Shown: piece after piece, positions 1 to 6,345 of the stretch
Layout of the letters: every line of letters starts with the position of its first letter
Numbering within the stretch: the first letter of the stretch is position 1
Assembly (NCBI GenBank): GCA_943330985.1
Contig: CALQJV010000079.1
Coordinates: 1 to 6,350 of the forward strand
Length of the DNA: 6,350 bases
Direction of reading: 5' to 3'
Source of the DNA: Chitinophaga pinensis
GTDB taxonomy: Bacteria > Bacteroidota > Bacteroidia > M30B66
Program-made: the position numbers and the translations under genes
The notes under the pieces: generated by a model
Database searches by the model: none
What the model was told of the DNA's origin: nothing
The model's input: the letters and a program-made list of their open reading frames with translations, nothing else

Positions 1-3
1 ATT

Positions 4-37
4 ATCATCTATCTGCAATCACATTTGCAGTAGTGAT
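4..37 (+). promoter_or_regulatory. Bulged dyad / hairpin upstream of kynU
   Basis: A perfect inverted repeat CTGCAA (13-18) and TTGCAG (25-30) surrounds a 6-base loop. Pairing continues outward with CTA (9-11)/TAG (31-33) and ATCA (4-7)/TGAT (34-37), with single unpaired T bases at 8 and 12, giving 13 pairs in total. It ends 32 bases before the preferred kynU start. There is no T tract on either side, so it does not look like an intrinsic terminator. It could be an operator for a regulator of the kynurenine operon or a structured mRNA leader. The pairing is seen directly; the function is inference. Confidence 0.4.
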
Positions 38-69
38 AAAGAATGTGGATGTTTGACAAAAAATTAACA

Positions 70-1350
70 ATGTCGCAGGTATTCTCCATTGAAACAGCGC
101 GAAAATTTGATGAGCAAGATGAACTTTCATCATTTCGTAATCGCTTTTTGATTCCCCAATTAAACAACCAAGATTCAATTTATTTATGCGGTAATTCATT
201 AGGGCTTCAACCCAAATCAACTGCAGCATCCATTCAAATTGAACTCGACGATTGGGCGAATTTGGGTGTAGAAGGACATGTGCATAGTCGTCGTCCTTGG
301 CTAAGTTATCATGAAATGTTTGCAGGTCCATTGGGCAGATTGATTGGTGCACAAGAAAATGAGGTCGTTGCAATGAATGGATTAACGGTTAATTTACACT
401 TGCTGTTAATTTCTTTCTACAGACCAACCCAAAAGCGCTTCCGAATCATTTGTGAGGAAAAAGCCTTCCCATCGGATGTATTTGTTTTGCAAAGTCAAGC
501 AAATCTTCACGGTAGATCACCTGGAGATGTTATCCGAGAAATTAAACCTCGCCCAGGACAAGTTAAAATTGAAGAGGAAGATATTCTTGCTGCGATAAAA
601 GAAGAAGGCGATGCTTTGGCTTTGGTGATGATTGGCGGAGTTAACTATTATTCGGGGCAGGTTTTCGACATGAAACGAATAACCGAAGCGGCGCATGCTG
701 TTGGTGCCTTTGCGGGATTCGATTTGGCACATGCCATTGGCAATATCGAACTTCATCTTCATGAGTGGAATGTTGACTTTGCTGCTTGGTGTAGTTATAA
801 ATACCTCAATTCTGGACCAGGCAGTGTTGCCGGAATATACATTCACGAAAAACATGCAAGTAATCCCGAAGTATTTCGTTTAAAAGGATGGTGGGGTCAC
901 GATAAAGATTCTCGCTTCAAAATGGAGCCCCATTTTGTTCCCATTCCAACTGCCGAAAGCTGGCAAATGAGCAATGCGCCTGTTTTGTCGATGGCGGCTC
1001 ATCGTGCATCACTCGATATTTTTGATGAAGCGGGAATTCACCGATTGGTTTCAAAAAGCAAAAACCTCACTACATATTTATTTACTTTATTAAATGATAT
1101 TCTTCAACGCCCGCAATTCGAAGGAATGTTTAGCATCATTACTCCTGAAGAACGTGGCTGCCAACTTTCGCTCTTGTTTCATCACTCCGGAAAAAACATG
1201 TTTGATCATTTATTCAAACAGGGTGTCATTGCCGATTGGCGTGAACCTGATGTAATTAGGGTTGCACCAATTCCCTTATACAATAGCTTTGTTGACGTTT
1301 TTCGTTTCGCGGAAATAATATCTCAATTCAAATTTGAAGCAATACCATGA
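70..1350 (+). CDS. kynU: Kynureninase (EC 3.7.1.3)
   Basis: PLP-dependent cytoplasmic enzyme that cleaves kynurenine or 3-hydroxykynurenine to (3-hydroxy)anthranilate and alanine. Numbering from the ATG at 70 (426 aa, normal family length): GNSLGLQP at 41-48, the phosphate-binding LTVN at 105-108, FPSD at 133-136, FDLAHA with Asp218 (pyridine nitrogen) and His221, SYKYLNSGPG at 242-251 with the Schiff-base Lys244, GWWGH at 273-277, SNAPVL from 301, and Arg397 in the EPDVIRVAP segment, which binds the substrate carboxylate in the family. In-frame ATGs also exist at 43 and 49, but the protein from 70 begins just where family members usually begin, and the extra residues (MWMFDKKLT) look unlike the family. 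The stop overlaps the start of kmo (ATGA), so the two are almost surely co-transcribed and translationally coupled. All key residues are present. Identification is firm; only the start is uncertain. Confidence 0.96.
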   Translation: MSQVFSIETARKFDEQDELSSFRNRFLIPQLNNQDSIYLCGNSLGLQPKSTAASIQIELDDWANLGVEGHVHSRRPWLSYHEMFAGPLGRLIGAQENEVVAMNGLTVNLHLLLISFYRPTQKRFRIICEEKAFPSDVFVLQSQANLHGRSPGDVIREIKPRPGQVKIEEEDILAAIKEEGDALALVMIGGVNYYSGQVFDMKRITEAAHAVGAFAGFDLAHAIGNIELHLHEWNVDFAAWCSYKYLNSGPGSVAGIYIHEKHASNPEVFRLKGWWGHDKDSRFKMEPHFVPIPTAESWQMSNAPVLSMAAHRASLDIFDEAGIHRLVSKSKNLTTYLFTLLNDILQRPQFEGMFSIITPEERGCQLSLLFHHSGKNMFDHLFKQGVIADWREPDVIRVAPIPLYNSFVDVFRFAEIISQFKFEAIP

Positions 1351-2687
1351 GCAAGCCAAATAAAATCACCATTGCAGGTTCCGGATTAGTAGGAGCGCTT
1401 CAGGCAATTTACATGAAGCAACAAGGTTTCGATGTGCATTTGTATGAGCGCAGATCTGATATGCGAAAGAACCTAATGAGTGCAGGTCGATCAATCAATT
1501 TGGCATTGTCGGATAGAGGTTTTCGTGGATTGTCGGGTGTTGGAATTGATGATTCAATTCGCGAAATCAGTATTCCCATGTATCGCCGTGTAATGCACGA
1601 TGTGCATGGAAATTTAACATTTCAACCCTACGGAAAAGATGGACAAGCAATTTATTCTGTTTCGCGCGGGGCATTGAATTGCAAGCTGATGGATCTTGCC
1701 GAACAAAGTGGAGTGAATATCCATTTCAGTCATCAATTGGTTGATGTTGATTTAAATACCTCAACAGCTGGATTCAAACACGGCGAAGAAATTAAAACGG
1801 TAGAGTCCGATTTTTTAGTGGGCGCCGATGGAGCTTTTTCAGAAGTACGCAATGAACTGATTAAAAAACCATGGTCCAATTATTCGCAGTATTATATCGA
1901 TTACGCTTACAAAGAATTCAGTATTCCTGCAAATGAATATGGCTCTCATCAAATTGAGAAAAATGCGCTGCACATTTGGCCGCGCAAAGATTTTATGCTT
2001 ATTGCCTTGCCAAATCCAGATGGATCTTTTACACTCACATTATTCTTCTCCAAGTCAGGTGAACTGTCGTTCGATTCGCTAGATACAATTGAAAAAGCAG
2101 AAGAATTTTTCAGCACCTATTTTGCCGACGCACTTGCATTAATGCCTCAATTCAGAGAGGAATACACCACTAACCCAGCAGCTGCTATGGTCATAGTAAA
2201 GTGTTTCCCTTGGACGTTTCAAGATAAAGTGATGCTCATTGGTGATGCAGCGCATGCCATCGTTCCTTTTTATGGACAAGGCATGAATTGCTGCTTTGAA
2301 GATTGTTTTGTATTTGATGAATTGCTTCAAAGCCATGATGGTAATTGGTCCGAACTGATGCGTAAATATGAAAATTCTCGTAAACCCAATGCCGATGCAA
2401 TTGCGGAATTAGCATTGCGGAATTTCATAGAAATGCGTGATAAAGTTTCGGATCCAACATTTCTGCTTCAGAAGAAAATCGAGGCCCGTTTCACAGAATT
2501 ACATCCCGGAAAATGGATGCCTTTATACTCGATGGTTACATTTAGTCATACACCATACAGCGAAGCACTTAAAATCGGTGATCGGCAAGAAGCTATTATG
2601 CAATATGTAATGCAAACAAGCGACATCGAAGTTCAATGGGATTCGAAAGAAGTGGAGATGTATATGTTGGAGCAATTGAGATCTTAA
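1347..2687 (+). CDS. kmo: Kynurenine 3-monooxygenase (EC 1.14.13.9)
   Basis: FAD- and NADPH-dependent aromatic hydroxylase that turns L-kynurenine into 3-hydroxykynurenine, the preferred substrate of the kynureninase encoded just upstream. The 446-aa protein has the usual family length. Visible motifs are the dinucleotide fold GxGxxG (Gly11, Gly13, Gly16) ending in Glu34, GRSINLALSDRG at 47-58, the second FAD signature VGADGAFSEVR at 158-168, and the third, GDAAHAIVPFYGQGMN, at 299-314. By comparison with characterised KMOs, Arg81 and Tyr95 should hold the substrate carboxylate, with Phe308, Tyr309 and Gln311 lining the pocket. The C-terminal segment MPLYSMVTFSHTPYSEA (391-407) is also typical. 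Its ATG overlaps the kynU stop as ATGA. One oddity is Cys315-Cys316 where many relatives have Ala-Gly. Downstream, 156 bases of AT-rich DNA separate it from a convergent gene; no convincing terminator is visible there. Confidence 0.96.
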   Translation: MSKPNKITIAGSGLVGALQAIYMKQQGFDVHLYERRSDMRKNLMSAGRSINLALSDRGFRGLSGVGIDDSIREISIPMYRRVMHDVHGNLTFQPYGKDGQAIYSVSRGALNCKLMDLAEQSGVNIHFSHQLVDVDLNTSTAGFKHGEEIKTVESDFLVGADGAFSEVRNELIKKPWSNYSQYYIDYAYKEFSIPANEYGSHQIEKNALHIWPRKDFMLIALPNPDGSFTLTLFFSKSGELSFDSLDTIEKAEEFFSTYFADALALMPQFREEYTTNPAAAMVIVKCFPWTFQDKVMLIGDAAHAIVPFYGQGMNCCFEDCFVFDELLQSHDGNWSELMRKYENSRKPNADAIAELALRNFIEMRDKVSDPTFLLQKKIEARFTELHPGKWMPLYSMVTFSHTPYSEALKIGDRQEAIMQYVMQTSDIEVQWDSKEVEMYMLEQLRS

Positions 2688-2843
2688 TTATTGCACTCCG
2701 CAGATTTATGAATAGGTAACTAGATTAATTGGAAAAGAATTTACCAGAAAAAACGGAATCGAATACTCCAAAACGGCTTGAATAGAAATGAATAATAATA
2801 TAATCAAAAATTTCGGGTAATCATTAAATTATCAATAAAAAGT

Positions 2844-3302
2844 TCACTTCTTTTTAAGTTTTGATTCATAAAGATTTATCCATTCCTGGGCGCTCATTTT
2901 TCTCATTAATTCACCAATGAGTTTAAAGGGAATCTCATCTAATTTCTTAAAGCGAACGCAACTTTTCCCAATATCAAGTTTTTGCTTGCTGTGTTTAGGA
3001 TATTCTGAAACAAACCATTCATATAATAAAGGGTCGGAATACATTCCCATATGGTAAAAATTAATGGAGTTTTTCTGTGAAGAAATTCCTGCAAATGGAA
3101 GAGGCTCGATCGATTTACAATGGTAACCAGCAGGATAAAGTGTATGCGGAATAACATATCCTAATCCACCATAACTAATGGCTGCTTCAAAACCAATCGG
3201 CAGATTTTTTACAATAGTATCGTGAAGTTGATTAAAATGTTCTGCTCTTTCAGAAGGAATGTTTGACAGTATATCCATTACTGTTGTTCCATTTGCTTTC
3301 AT
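2844..3302 (-). CDS. DUF1801 (YdhG-like) domain protein
   Basis: Small soluble protein of 152 aa without signal peptide or membrane segment, matching the DUF1801 family by eye. It shows an N-terminal helix with a VMDILSNIPSERAEHF-type opening (8-23), EAAISYGGLGYVIPH (39-53), the PFAGISSQKNSINFYHMG strand pair (69-86), and the C-terminal DIGKSCVRFKKLDEIP stretch (110-125) followed by a helix with LIGELMRKM. Some relatives, such as Bacillus YdhG/Fra, are frataxin-like iron proteins; nothing here proves that role. Its ATG overlaps the TGA of the transporter remnant upstream (ATGA), which implies it was once the second gene of a transporter operon and was translated by coupling. An internal Met at residue 9 is a possible alternative start. 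Because the upstream gene is broken, how it is expressed now is unclear. The family call is fairly sure; the function is unknown. Confidence 0.82.
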   Translation of the reverse strand: MKANGTTVMDILSNIPSERAEHFNQLHDTIVKNLPIGFEAAISYGGLGYVIPHTLYPAGYHCKSIEPLPFAGISSQKNSINFYHMGMYSDPLLYEWFVSEYPKHSKQKLDIGKSCVRFKKLDEIPFKLIGELMRKMSAQEWINLYESKLKKK

Positions 3303-3638
3303 TTATAATTGCTTTTCAGTTTGTTTTTTTCTAATTCCGAATCGTATTCGTCGGCACTTACAATGCGCGATGCAGCCCAAATACTTATGAAGCAGGCTAA
3401 TATTGCAATGTAACCCACTATGTGATAATTTTGCAATTTACCGGTTCCATATTCGCTGACAATACTTGCCCGAAATAAATGTGTCAATTCCTTCGGTAGT
3501 TTGTTGAACCGATGCATTAAAACTCATAAAACTCCCTCTGTTTGCAGGTTGTCTTGTTGAGGTAATTAGAAGAATAGCAGTAACAACACGCCCACATATT
3601 ACAATAAAGAAAAGGGGCTTATCAAACAGGAACTTCGG
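3299..3638 (-). pseudogene. MFS transporter, broken C-terminal remnant
   Basis: Read on the minus strand, two frames join into the end of a major facilitator superfamily permease. The first frame gives PLFFIVICGRVVTAILLITS (near 3620-3561), then TRQPANRGSFMSFNASVQQ and TTEGIDTFISG (to about 3470). This resembles the common MFS pattern GRxVPAxxxI..S..P..RGSFMSxNxSVQQ. A one-base excess near 3468 shifts it into the frame SIVSEYGTGKLQNYHIVGYI, followed by a hydrophobic final helix and a charged tail (ADEYDSELEKNK) that stops at 3299. The open frame 3299-3517 alone could be called a 72-aa membrane protein, but its first 16 residues are then out of frame with the family. The frame is stopped by TGA at 3639-3641, and the N-terminal two-thirds of the permease are absent. 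The substrate is unknown. The family call rests on pattern memory, not a search. Confidence 0.7.
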
Positions 3639-3722
3639 TCACATGTTTATAGCTAATTTTTATTTAGAATTTGCTCAAATCCATTAAGTATCTCTCAGAG
3701 ACACGATGATTTGCTGGAAATG

Positions 3723-3770
3723 GAGCAGCGATTTAAATTTGGAATTGCTTTCTACAAAGCAGAGGTTAAT
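3723..3770 (-). other. Conserved 3'-end block with stop-codon hairpin, copy 1
   Basis: These 48 bases are identical to 5279-5326, although the flank beyond them differs at many positions. They span the last codons of the hydrolase, its stop and 29 bases of 3' flank. Within them, TGCTTT (3746-3751) and AAAGCA (3756-3761) form a perfect 6-bp stem around a 4-base loop that holds the stop codon, followed by an A/T-rich palindromic stretch (ATTTAAAT). It may be an mRNA 3'-end structure. It lacks the T tract of a standard terminator. Confidence 0.35.
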
Positions 3771-4786
3771 ATAGTGGAAATCTGTCCGATAAACTGTTCC
3801 AAATCTACTCGGCTTTTCCCCTTTGCCATTATGCCAACAAGGTAAGCTCCGCCGTTCTTGTAGACTATCCCTACATCGTGAAGTTCGGATGTTCCGTTGG
3901 AATCACGTTCCCCAAATTTGTGCGCGATAACAAGGTTAGATTGTTGATTGTTTCCTTTTTCAAGTCCGTTTTTAAAACCCGAATGAGCAAGTTCATTCAT
4001 CAGAAATTCAGAATTTTCCTGCGATATATAGGTTGCATAGAAAAGTGCTTTGAAAAATCGCACATATTGATGGATAGTAATCTGGTAATTGGCATCTTGC
4101 GGGATAGGTATTCCTAAATCGTTGTAGGTTTTGCGAAGGGCATCTATGCCACAAGTTTTGTTGAGTAAAGAAGTTGCATGATTGTCGGAATGTCGAAGCA
4201 TGCGTCCCAGCAATTCTTTAACACCATATGACTCTCCGATCTGCAACGTTTCATCCGAAAGCGTTTGTTCAAATTGCAGTTTATCAGCCATTGTGAATTT
4301 TACTCGTTGATTGATAAGATTAGGATTTTGTTCAGCCAGTTTCATTACAGTCATGCTAGTAGCAATTTTCATCAGACTGCCCGGTGTGAAAAGTTGTTCA
4401 GTATTAATTCCGAACCATTCAAGAGACGAAAAGTCAAAGAAGTAAACTGCAGCATCGATCAAAGCACCTCGGGACTGATATTCAGTGCATACCGAAGTTA
4501 TGGATGATTTTAGCGATGAAAATGCAGCCGCTTCTTCAGCTTGATCGTTGAACAAGATCGGATTGACAAGTCGGCCGTCTGAAAGTGAATGCCGATGATT
4601 ATTCCGATTTGCCCGTTGATTTGAACGACCATCTGTAGTTTCGATGGTTTTGGGGACTGAATCGAGTTTATGCCCGAATATATCGAAGCAATCGATCAGT
4701 AAAATTGAAATCCCCATTAAGGGAATAAGAAAAACCATAGGAATTTTGATTCCGATGATTTTGCGGAGGTAGATTTTTTTGAACAT
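3752..4786 (-). CDS. Membrane-anchored class A beta-lactamase-like serine hydrolase, copy 1
   Basis: Serine hydrolase of the penicillin-binding/class A beta-lactamase fold (Pfam Beta-lactamase2-like). Numbering from the ATG at 4786 (344 aa): a basic N-terminus and one hydrophobic segment at about 10-38 act as a signal anchor, so the domain should face the periplasm. A polar linker (40-95) follows, then the catalytic fold with PGSLMK (Ser137, Lys140), SDN (Ser200-Asn202), HKFG (Lys290-Gly292) and the strand LHDVGIVYKNGGAYLVGIMAKG region. I see no omega-loop ExxLN with the deacylating Glu of true class A enzymes, so peptidoglycan or another ester/amide is a likelier target than antibiotics. An ATG at 4804 would add six residues (MDCATI); 4786 was chosen because copy 2 has the same start and identical sequence from there. 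The gene is intact and followed by a transporter remnant. Substrate unknown. Confidence 0.88.
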   Translation of the reverse strand: MFKKIYLRKIIGIKIPMVFLIPLMGISILLIDCFDIFGHKLDSVPKTIETTDGRSNQRANRNNHRHSLSDGRLVNPILFNDQAEEAAAFSSLKSSITSVCTEYQSRGALIDAAVYFFDFSSLEWFGINTEQLFTPGSLMKIATSMTVMKLAEQNPNLINQRVKFTMADKLQFEQTLSDETLQIGESYGVKELLGRMLRHSDNHATSLLNKTCGIDALRKTYNDLGIPIPQDANYQITIHQYVRFFKALFYATYISQENSEFLMNELAHSGFKNGLEKGNNQQSNLVIAHKFGERDSNGTSELHDVGIVYKNGGAYLVGIMAKGKSRVDLEQFIGQISTILTSAL

Positions 4787-4820
4787 GATGGTAGCACAAT
4801 CCATTGTTCAGATGAATTGC

Positions 4821-4838
4821 GGTAGATTTGGTAGATTT
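4821..4838. repeat. Tandem 9-mer GGTAGATTT x2
   Basis: Two perfect adjacent copies of GGTAGATTT. The same nine bases occur again near 4766-4774, in the hydrolase's first codons, and at the same place in copy 2. It lies 35-52 bases upstream of the preferred start. It may be a replication slippage product; a role is not shown. Confidence 0.5.
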
Positions 4839-4921
4839 GATATTGAAACAAATTTTATTTGATTTTGTTTTAATATCTAACCAATAACATCAAAATTCTG
4901 TCATTAATAGAAACTTAATAT

Positions 4922-4947
4922 TTGACTTGATACCATTGACAAGTCAA
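4922..4947. promoter_or_regulatory. Inverted repeat TTGACTTG-N10-CAAGTCAA
   Basis: Perfect 8-bp arms at 4922-4929 and 4940-4947 with a 10-base spacer. It sits about 135 bases upstream of hydrolase copy 1, in the only stretch that can hold its promoter. Arm length and spacing fit a dimeric regulator's operator. No T tract follows on either strand, so a terminator is unlikely. The symmetry is seen directly; the function is inferred. Confidence 0.35.
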
Positions 4948-5121
4948 CGATTTTCAAATAAGAATTTTGGAATTTTATATACCTACCTCGAACGTTTTCT
5001 AATTGCAGGCTATTAATTTGACTTGTGGTGTCTTAATGTTAGATTGATCTGAGGACAAGTTTATGCAAATAATGATCAATAACTTGATTTCAGATAGAAA
5101 AGGAGATAGGCTTTTCTGAGA

Positions 5122-5192
5122 AATCGCCATGGCCGGAACTACTCGTCCAATATTACAATAATGAAAAAGGGCTTTCCAAACAGGGATTTCTG
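5122..5192 (-). pseudogene. MFS transporter scrap at duplication junction
   Basis: The minus strand reads SLFGKPFFIIVI and, after restoring one missing base near 5150, GRVVPAMAI. This parallels the FLFDKPLFFIVICGRVVTA of the longer remnant at 3638-3299. The copy here keeps the more typical VPAMA of the MFS family. Likeness ends sharply at about 5122, the inner junction of the duplication. It is about 24 codons long and not functional. It shows that the transporter fragment already lay beside the hydrolase gene before duplication. Confidence 0.6.
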
Positions 5193-5278
5193 TCAAAAGT
5201 TTATAGCCAATTCTTGATTTAGAATTTGTTCAAATGCATTAAATGTCTTTGCTGAGGCGCGATGATTTGCTTGAAATT

Positions 5279-5326
5279 GAGCAGCGATTTAAATTTGGAA
5301 TTGCTTTCTACAAAGCAGAGGTTAAT
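5279..5326 (-). other. Conserved 3'-end block with stop-codon hairpin, copy 2
   Basis: Identical to 3723-3770. TGCTTT (5302-5307) and AAAGCA (5312-5317) pair around a loop containing the hydrolase stop codon. The next 86 bases of flank, to the transporter scrap, have drifted, with substitutions and a one-base indel. Confidence 0.35.
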
Positions 5327-6345
5327 GTCGTAGAAATCTGCCCGATAAACTGTTCCAAATCTACACGGCTTTTTCCCTTAGTCATAACGCCAATAAGGTA
5401 AGCTCCGCCGTTTTTGTAGACAATTCCTACATCGTGAAGTTCGAAAATTCCATTGTAATCGCGTTCGCCAAATTTGTGCGCGATAACAAGGTTAGATTGT
5501 TGATTGTTTCCTTTTTCCAGTCCGTTTTTAAAACCCGAATGAGCAAGTTCATTCATCAGAAATTCTGAATTTTCCTGCGATAAATAGGTTGCAAAGAAAA
5601 GTGCTTTGAAGAAGCGCACATATTGATGAATAGTAATTTGGTAATTGGCATCTTGCGGGATTGGTATTATTCCCAAATCGTTGTAGGTTTTGCGAAGGGC
5701 ATCTATGCCACAAGTTTTGCAGAGTAAAGAAGTTGCATGATTGTCGGAATGGCTTAGCATGCGTCCCAGCAATTCTTTAACACCATAGGATTTCCCTGTC
5801 TGCAACGTTTCATCCGAAAGCGTTTGTGCAACGTGCTCGTTGTCTGCCTCAGTGAATGTTATTCGTTGATTGAGAAAATTGGGATTTTGTTCGGCGCGTT
5901 TTAATACAGTAATGCCAATCCCAATTTTCATCAGACTACCCGGTGAGAAAAGTTGTTCAGTATTAATTCCGAACCATTCAAGAGATGAAAAGTCAAAGAA
6001 GTAAACTGCAGCATCGATCAAAGCACCTCTGGACTGATAGTCAGTGTAAACCGAAGTTATGGATGATTTTAGCGGTGAATATGTAGTCGCTTCTTCAGCT
6101 AGATCGTTGAACAAGATCGGATAGACAAGTCGGCCGTCCGAGAGTGAATGCCGATGCTGAGGCCGATTGACCTGTTGATTTGAATTGCCATCTGTTGTTT
6201 CGATGGTTTTTGGGACAGGATCGAGTTTATGCCCGAATATGTCGAAGCAATCGATCAGTAAAATTGAAATCCCCATTAAGGGAATAAGAAAAACCATAGG
6301 AATTTTGATTCCGATGATTTTGCGGAGGTAGATTTTTTTGAACAT
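5308..6345 (-). CDS. Membrane-anchored class A beta-lactamase-like serine hydrolase, copy 2
   Basis: Paralogue of the downstream copy: 345 aa, with about 44 substitutions and one extra Ile codon (GIIPIP against GIPIP, near residue 227), so roughly 87% identical by eye. The N-terminal anchor (residues 1-42) is identical. Active-site motifs are intact: PGSLMK (Ser137, Lys140), SDN (Ser200-Asn202), HKFG (Lys291-Gly293). Again no omega-loop ExxLN glutamate is visible. Residues 142-173, just after the catalytic helix, differ from copy 1 at 16 of 32 positions and include charge changes (Met/Glu, Leu/Glu, Leu/Arg), so substrate or partner preference may differ. The start is the ATG at 6343-6345; only five bases lie beyond it, so an upstream in-frame start and the promoter cannot be judged. 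Periplasmic location is inferred from the anchor; substrate unknown. Confidence 0.87.
   Translation of the reverse strand: MFKKIYLRKIIGIKIPMVFLIPLMGISILLIDCFDIFGHKLDPVPKTIETTDGNSNQQVNRPQHRHSLSDGRLVYPILFNDLAEEATTYSPLKSSITSVYTDYQSRGALIDAAVYFFDFSSLEWFGINTEQLFSPGSLMKIGIGITVLKRAEQNPNFLNQRITFTEADNEHVAQTLSDETLQTGKSYGVKELLGRMLSHSDNHATSLLCKTCGIDALRKTYNDLGIIPIPQDANYQITIHQYVRFFKALFFATYLSQENSEFLMNELAHSGFKNGLEKGNNQQSNLVIAHKFGERDYNGIFELHDVGIVYKNGGAYLIGVMTKGKSRVDLEQFIGQISTTLTSAL

Larger units (their letters stand above)
3567..5121. repeat. Tandem duplication, unit A (about 1555 bp)
   Basis: This unit contains, in minus-strand order, a non-coding upstream stretch, serine hydrolase copy 1, its 3' flank and the first part of the transporter remnant. 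It aligns with unit B at an offset of 1554-1559 bases; the drift comes from small indels, including one extra codon in copy 2. Transporter homology runs continuously through the left edge here, at about 3567, which marks this as the ancestral junction. Confidence 0.85.
4787..5121. other. Non-coding stretch upstream of hydrolase copy 1
   Basis: About 335 bases of strongly AT-rich DNA without a credible gene on either strand. It should carry the promoter for hydrolase copy 1, but I found no clean match to the Bacteroidota promoter (TTTG, then TAnnTTTG about 19 bases later). It contains a tandem 9-mer (4821-4838) and an 8-bp inverted repeat (4922-4947), listed separately. A 65-codon open frame at 4999-5196 crosses the duplication junction and starts at TTG; I treat it as chance. 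Confidence 0.6.

Noticed and set aside
24..55. Bacteroidota-type promoter before kynU (TTTG at 24-27, GATGTTTG at 48-55)
   Set aside because: Spacing is near that expected, but the second box lacks the leading T of TAnnTTTG, and the first box overlaps the dyad. Too weak to list as a feature.
517..855. Antisense and shifted open frames inside kynU, kmo and the hydrolases
   Set aside because: They lie wholly within well-identified genes and show no domain-like sequence of their own; they are shadows of the coding frames.
2837..2855. AAAAAG-N7-CTTTTT as a terminator between the convergent genes
   Set aside because: The stem is nearly all A-T and overlaps the last codons of the DUF1801 gene (Lys codons), so the symmetry is probably codon-driven. 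The rest of 2688-2843 shows no GC-rich hairpin with a T tract.
4999..5196. 65-aa open frame on the minus strand
   Set aside because: It begins at TTG, straddles the duplication junction and joins a transporter scrap to non-coding DNA; the first 20 or so codons are a shifted reading of the MFS remnant.
5193..5278. Open minus-strand stretch reading ANHRASAKTFNAFEQILNQ before a TGA, after hydrolase copy 2
   Set aside because: It looks protein-like, but the matching stretch after copy 1 (3639-3722) has a one-base indel and reads differently, and I recognise no family. It may be another gene remnant; support is too thin to call.
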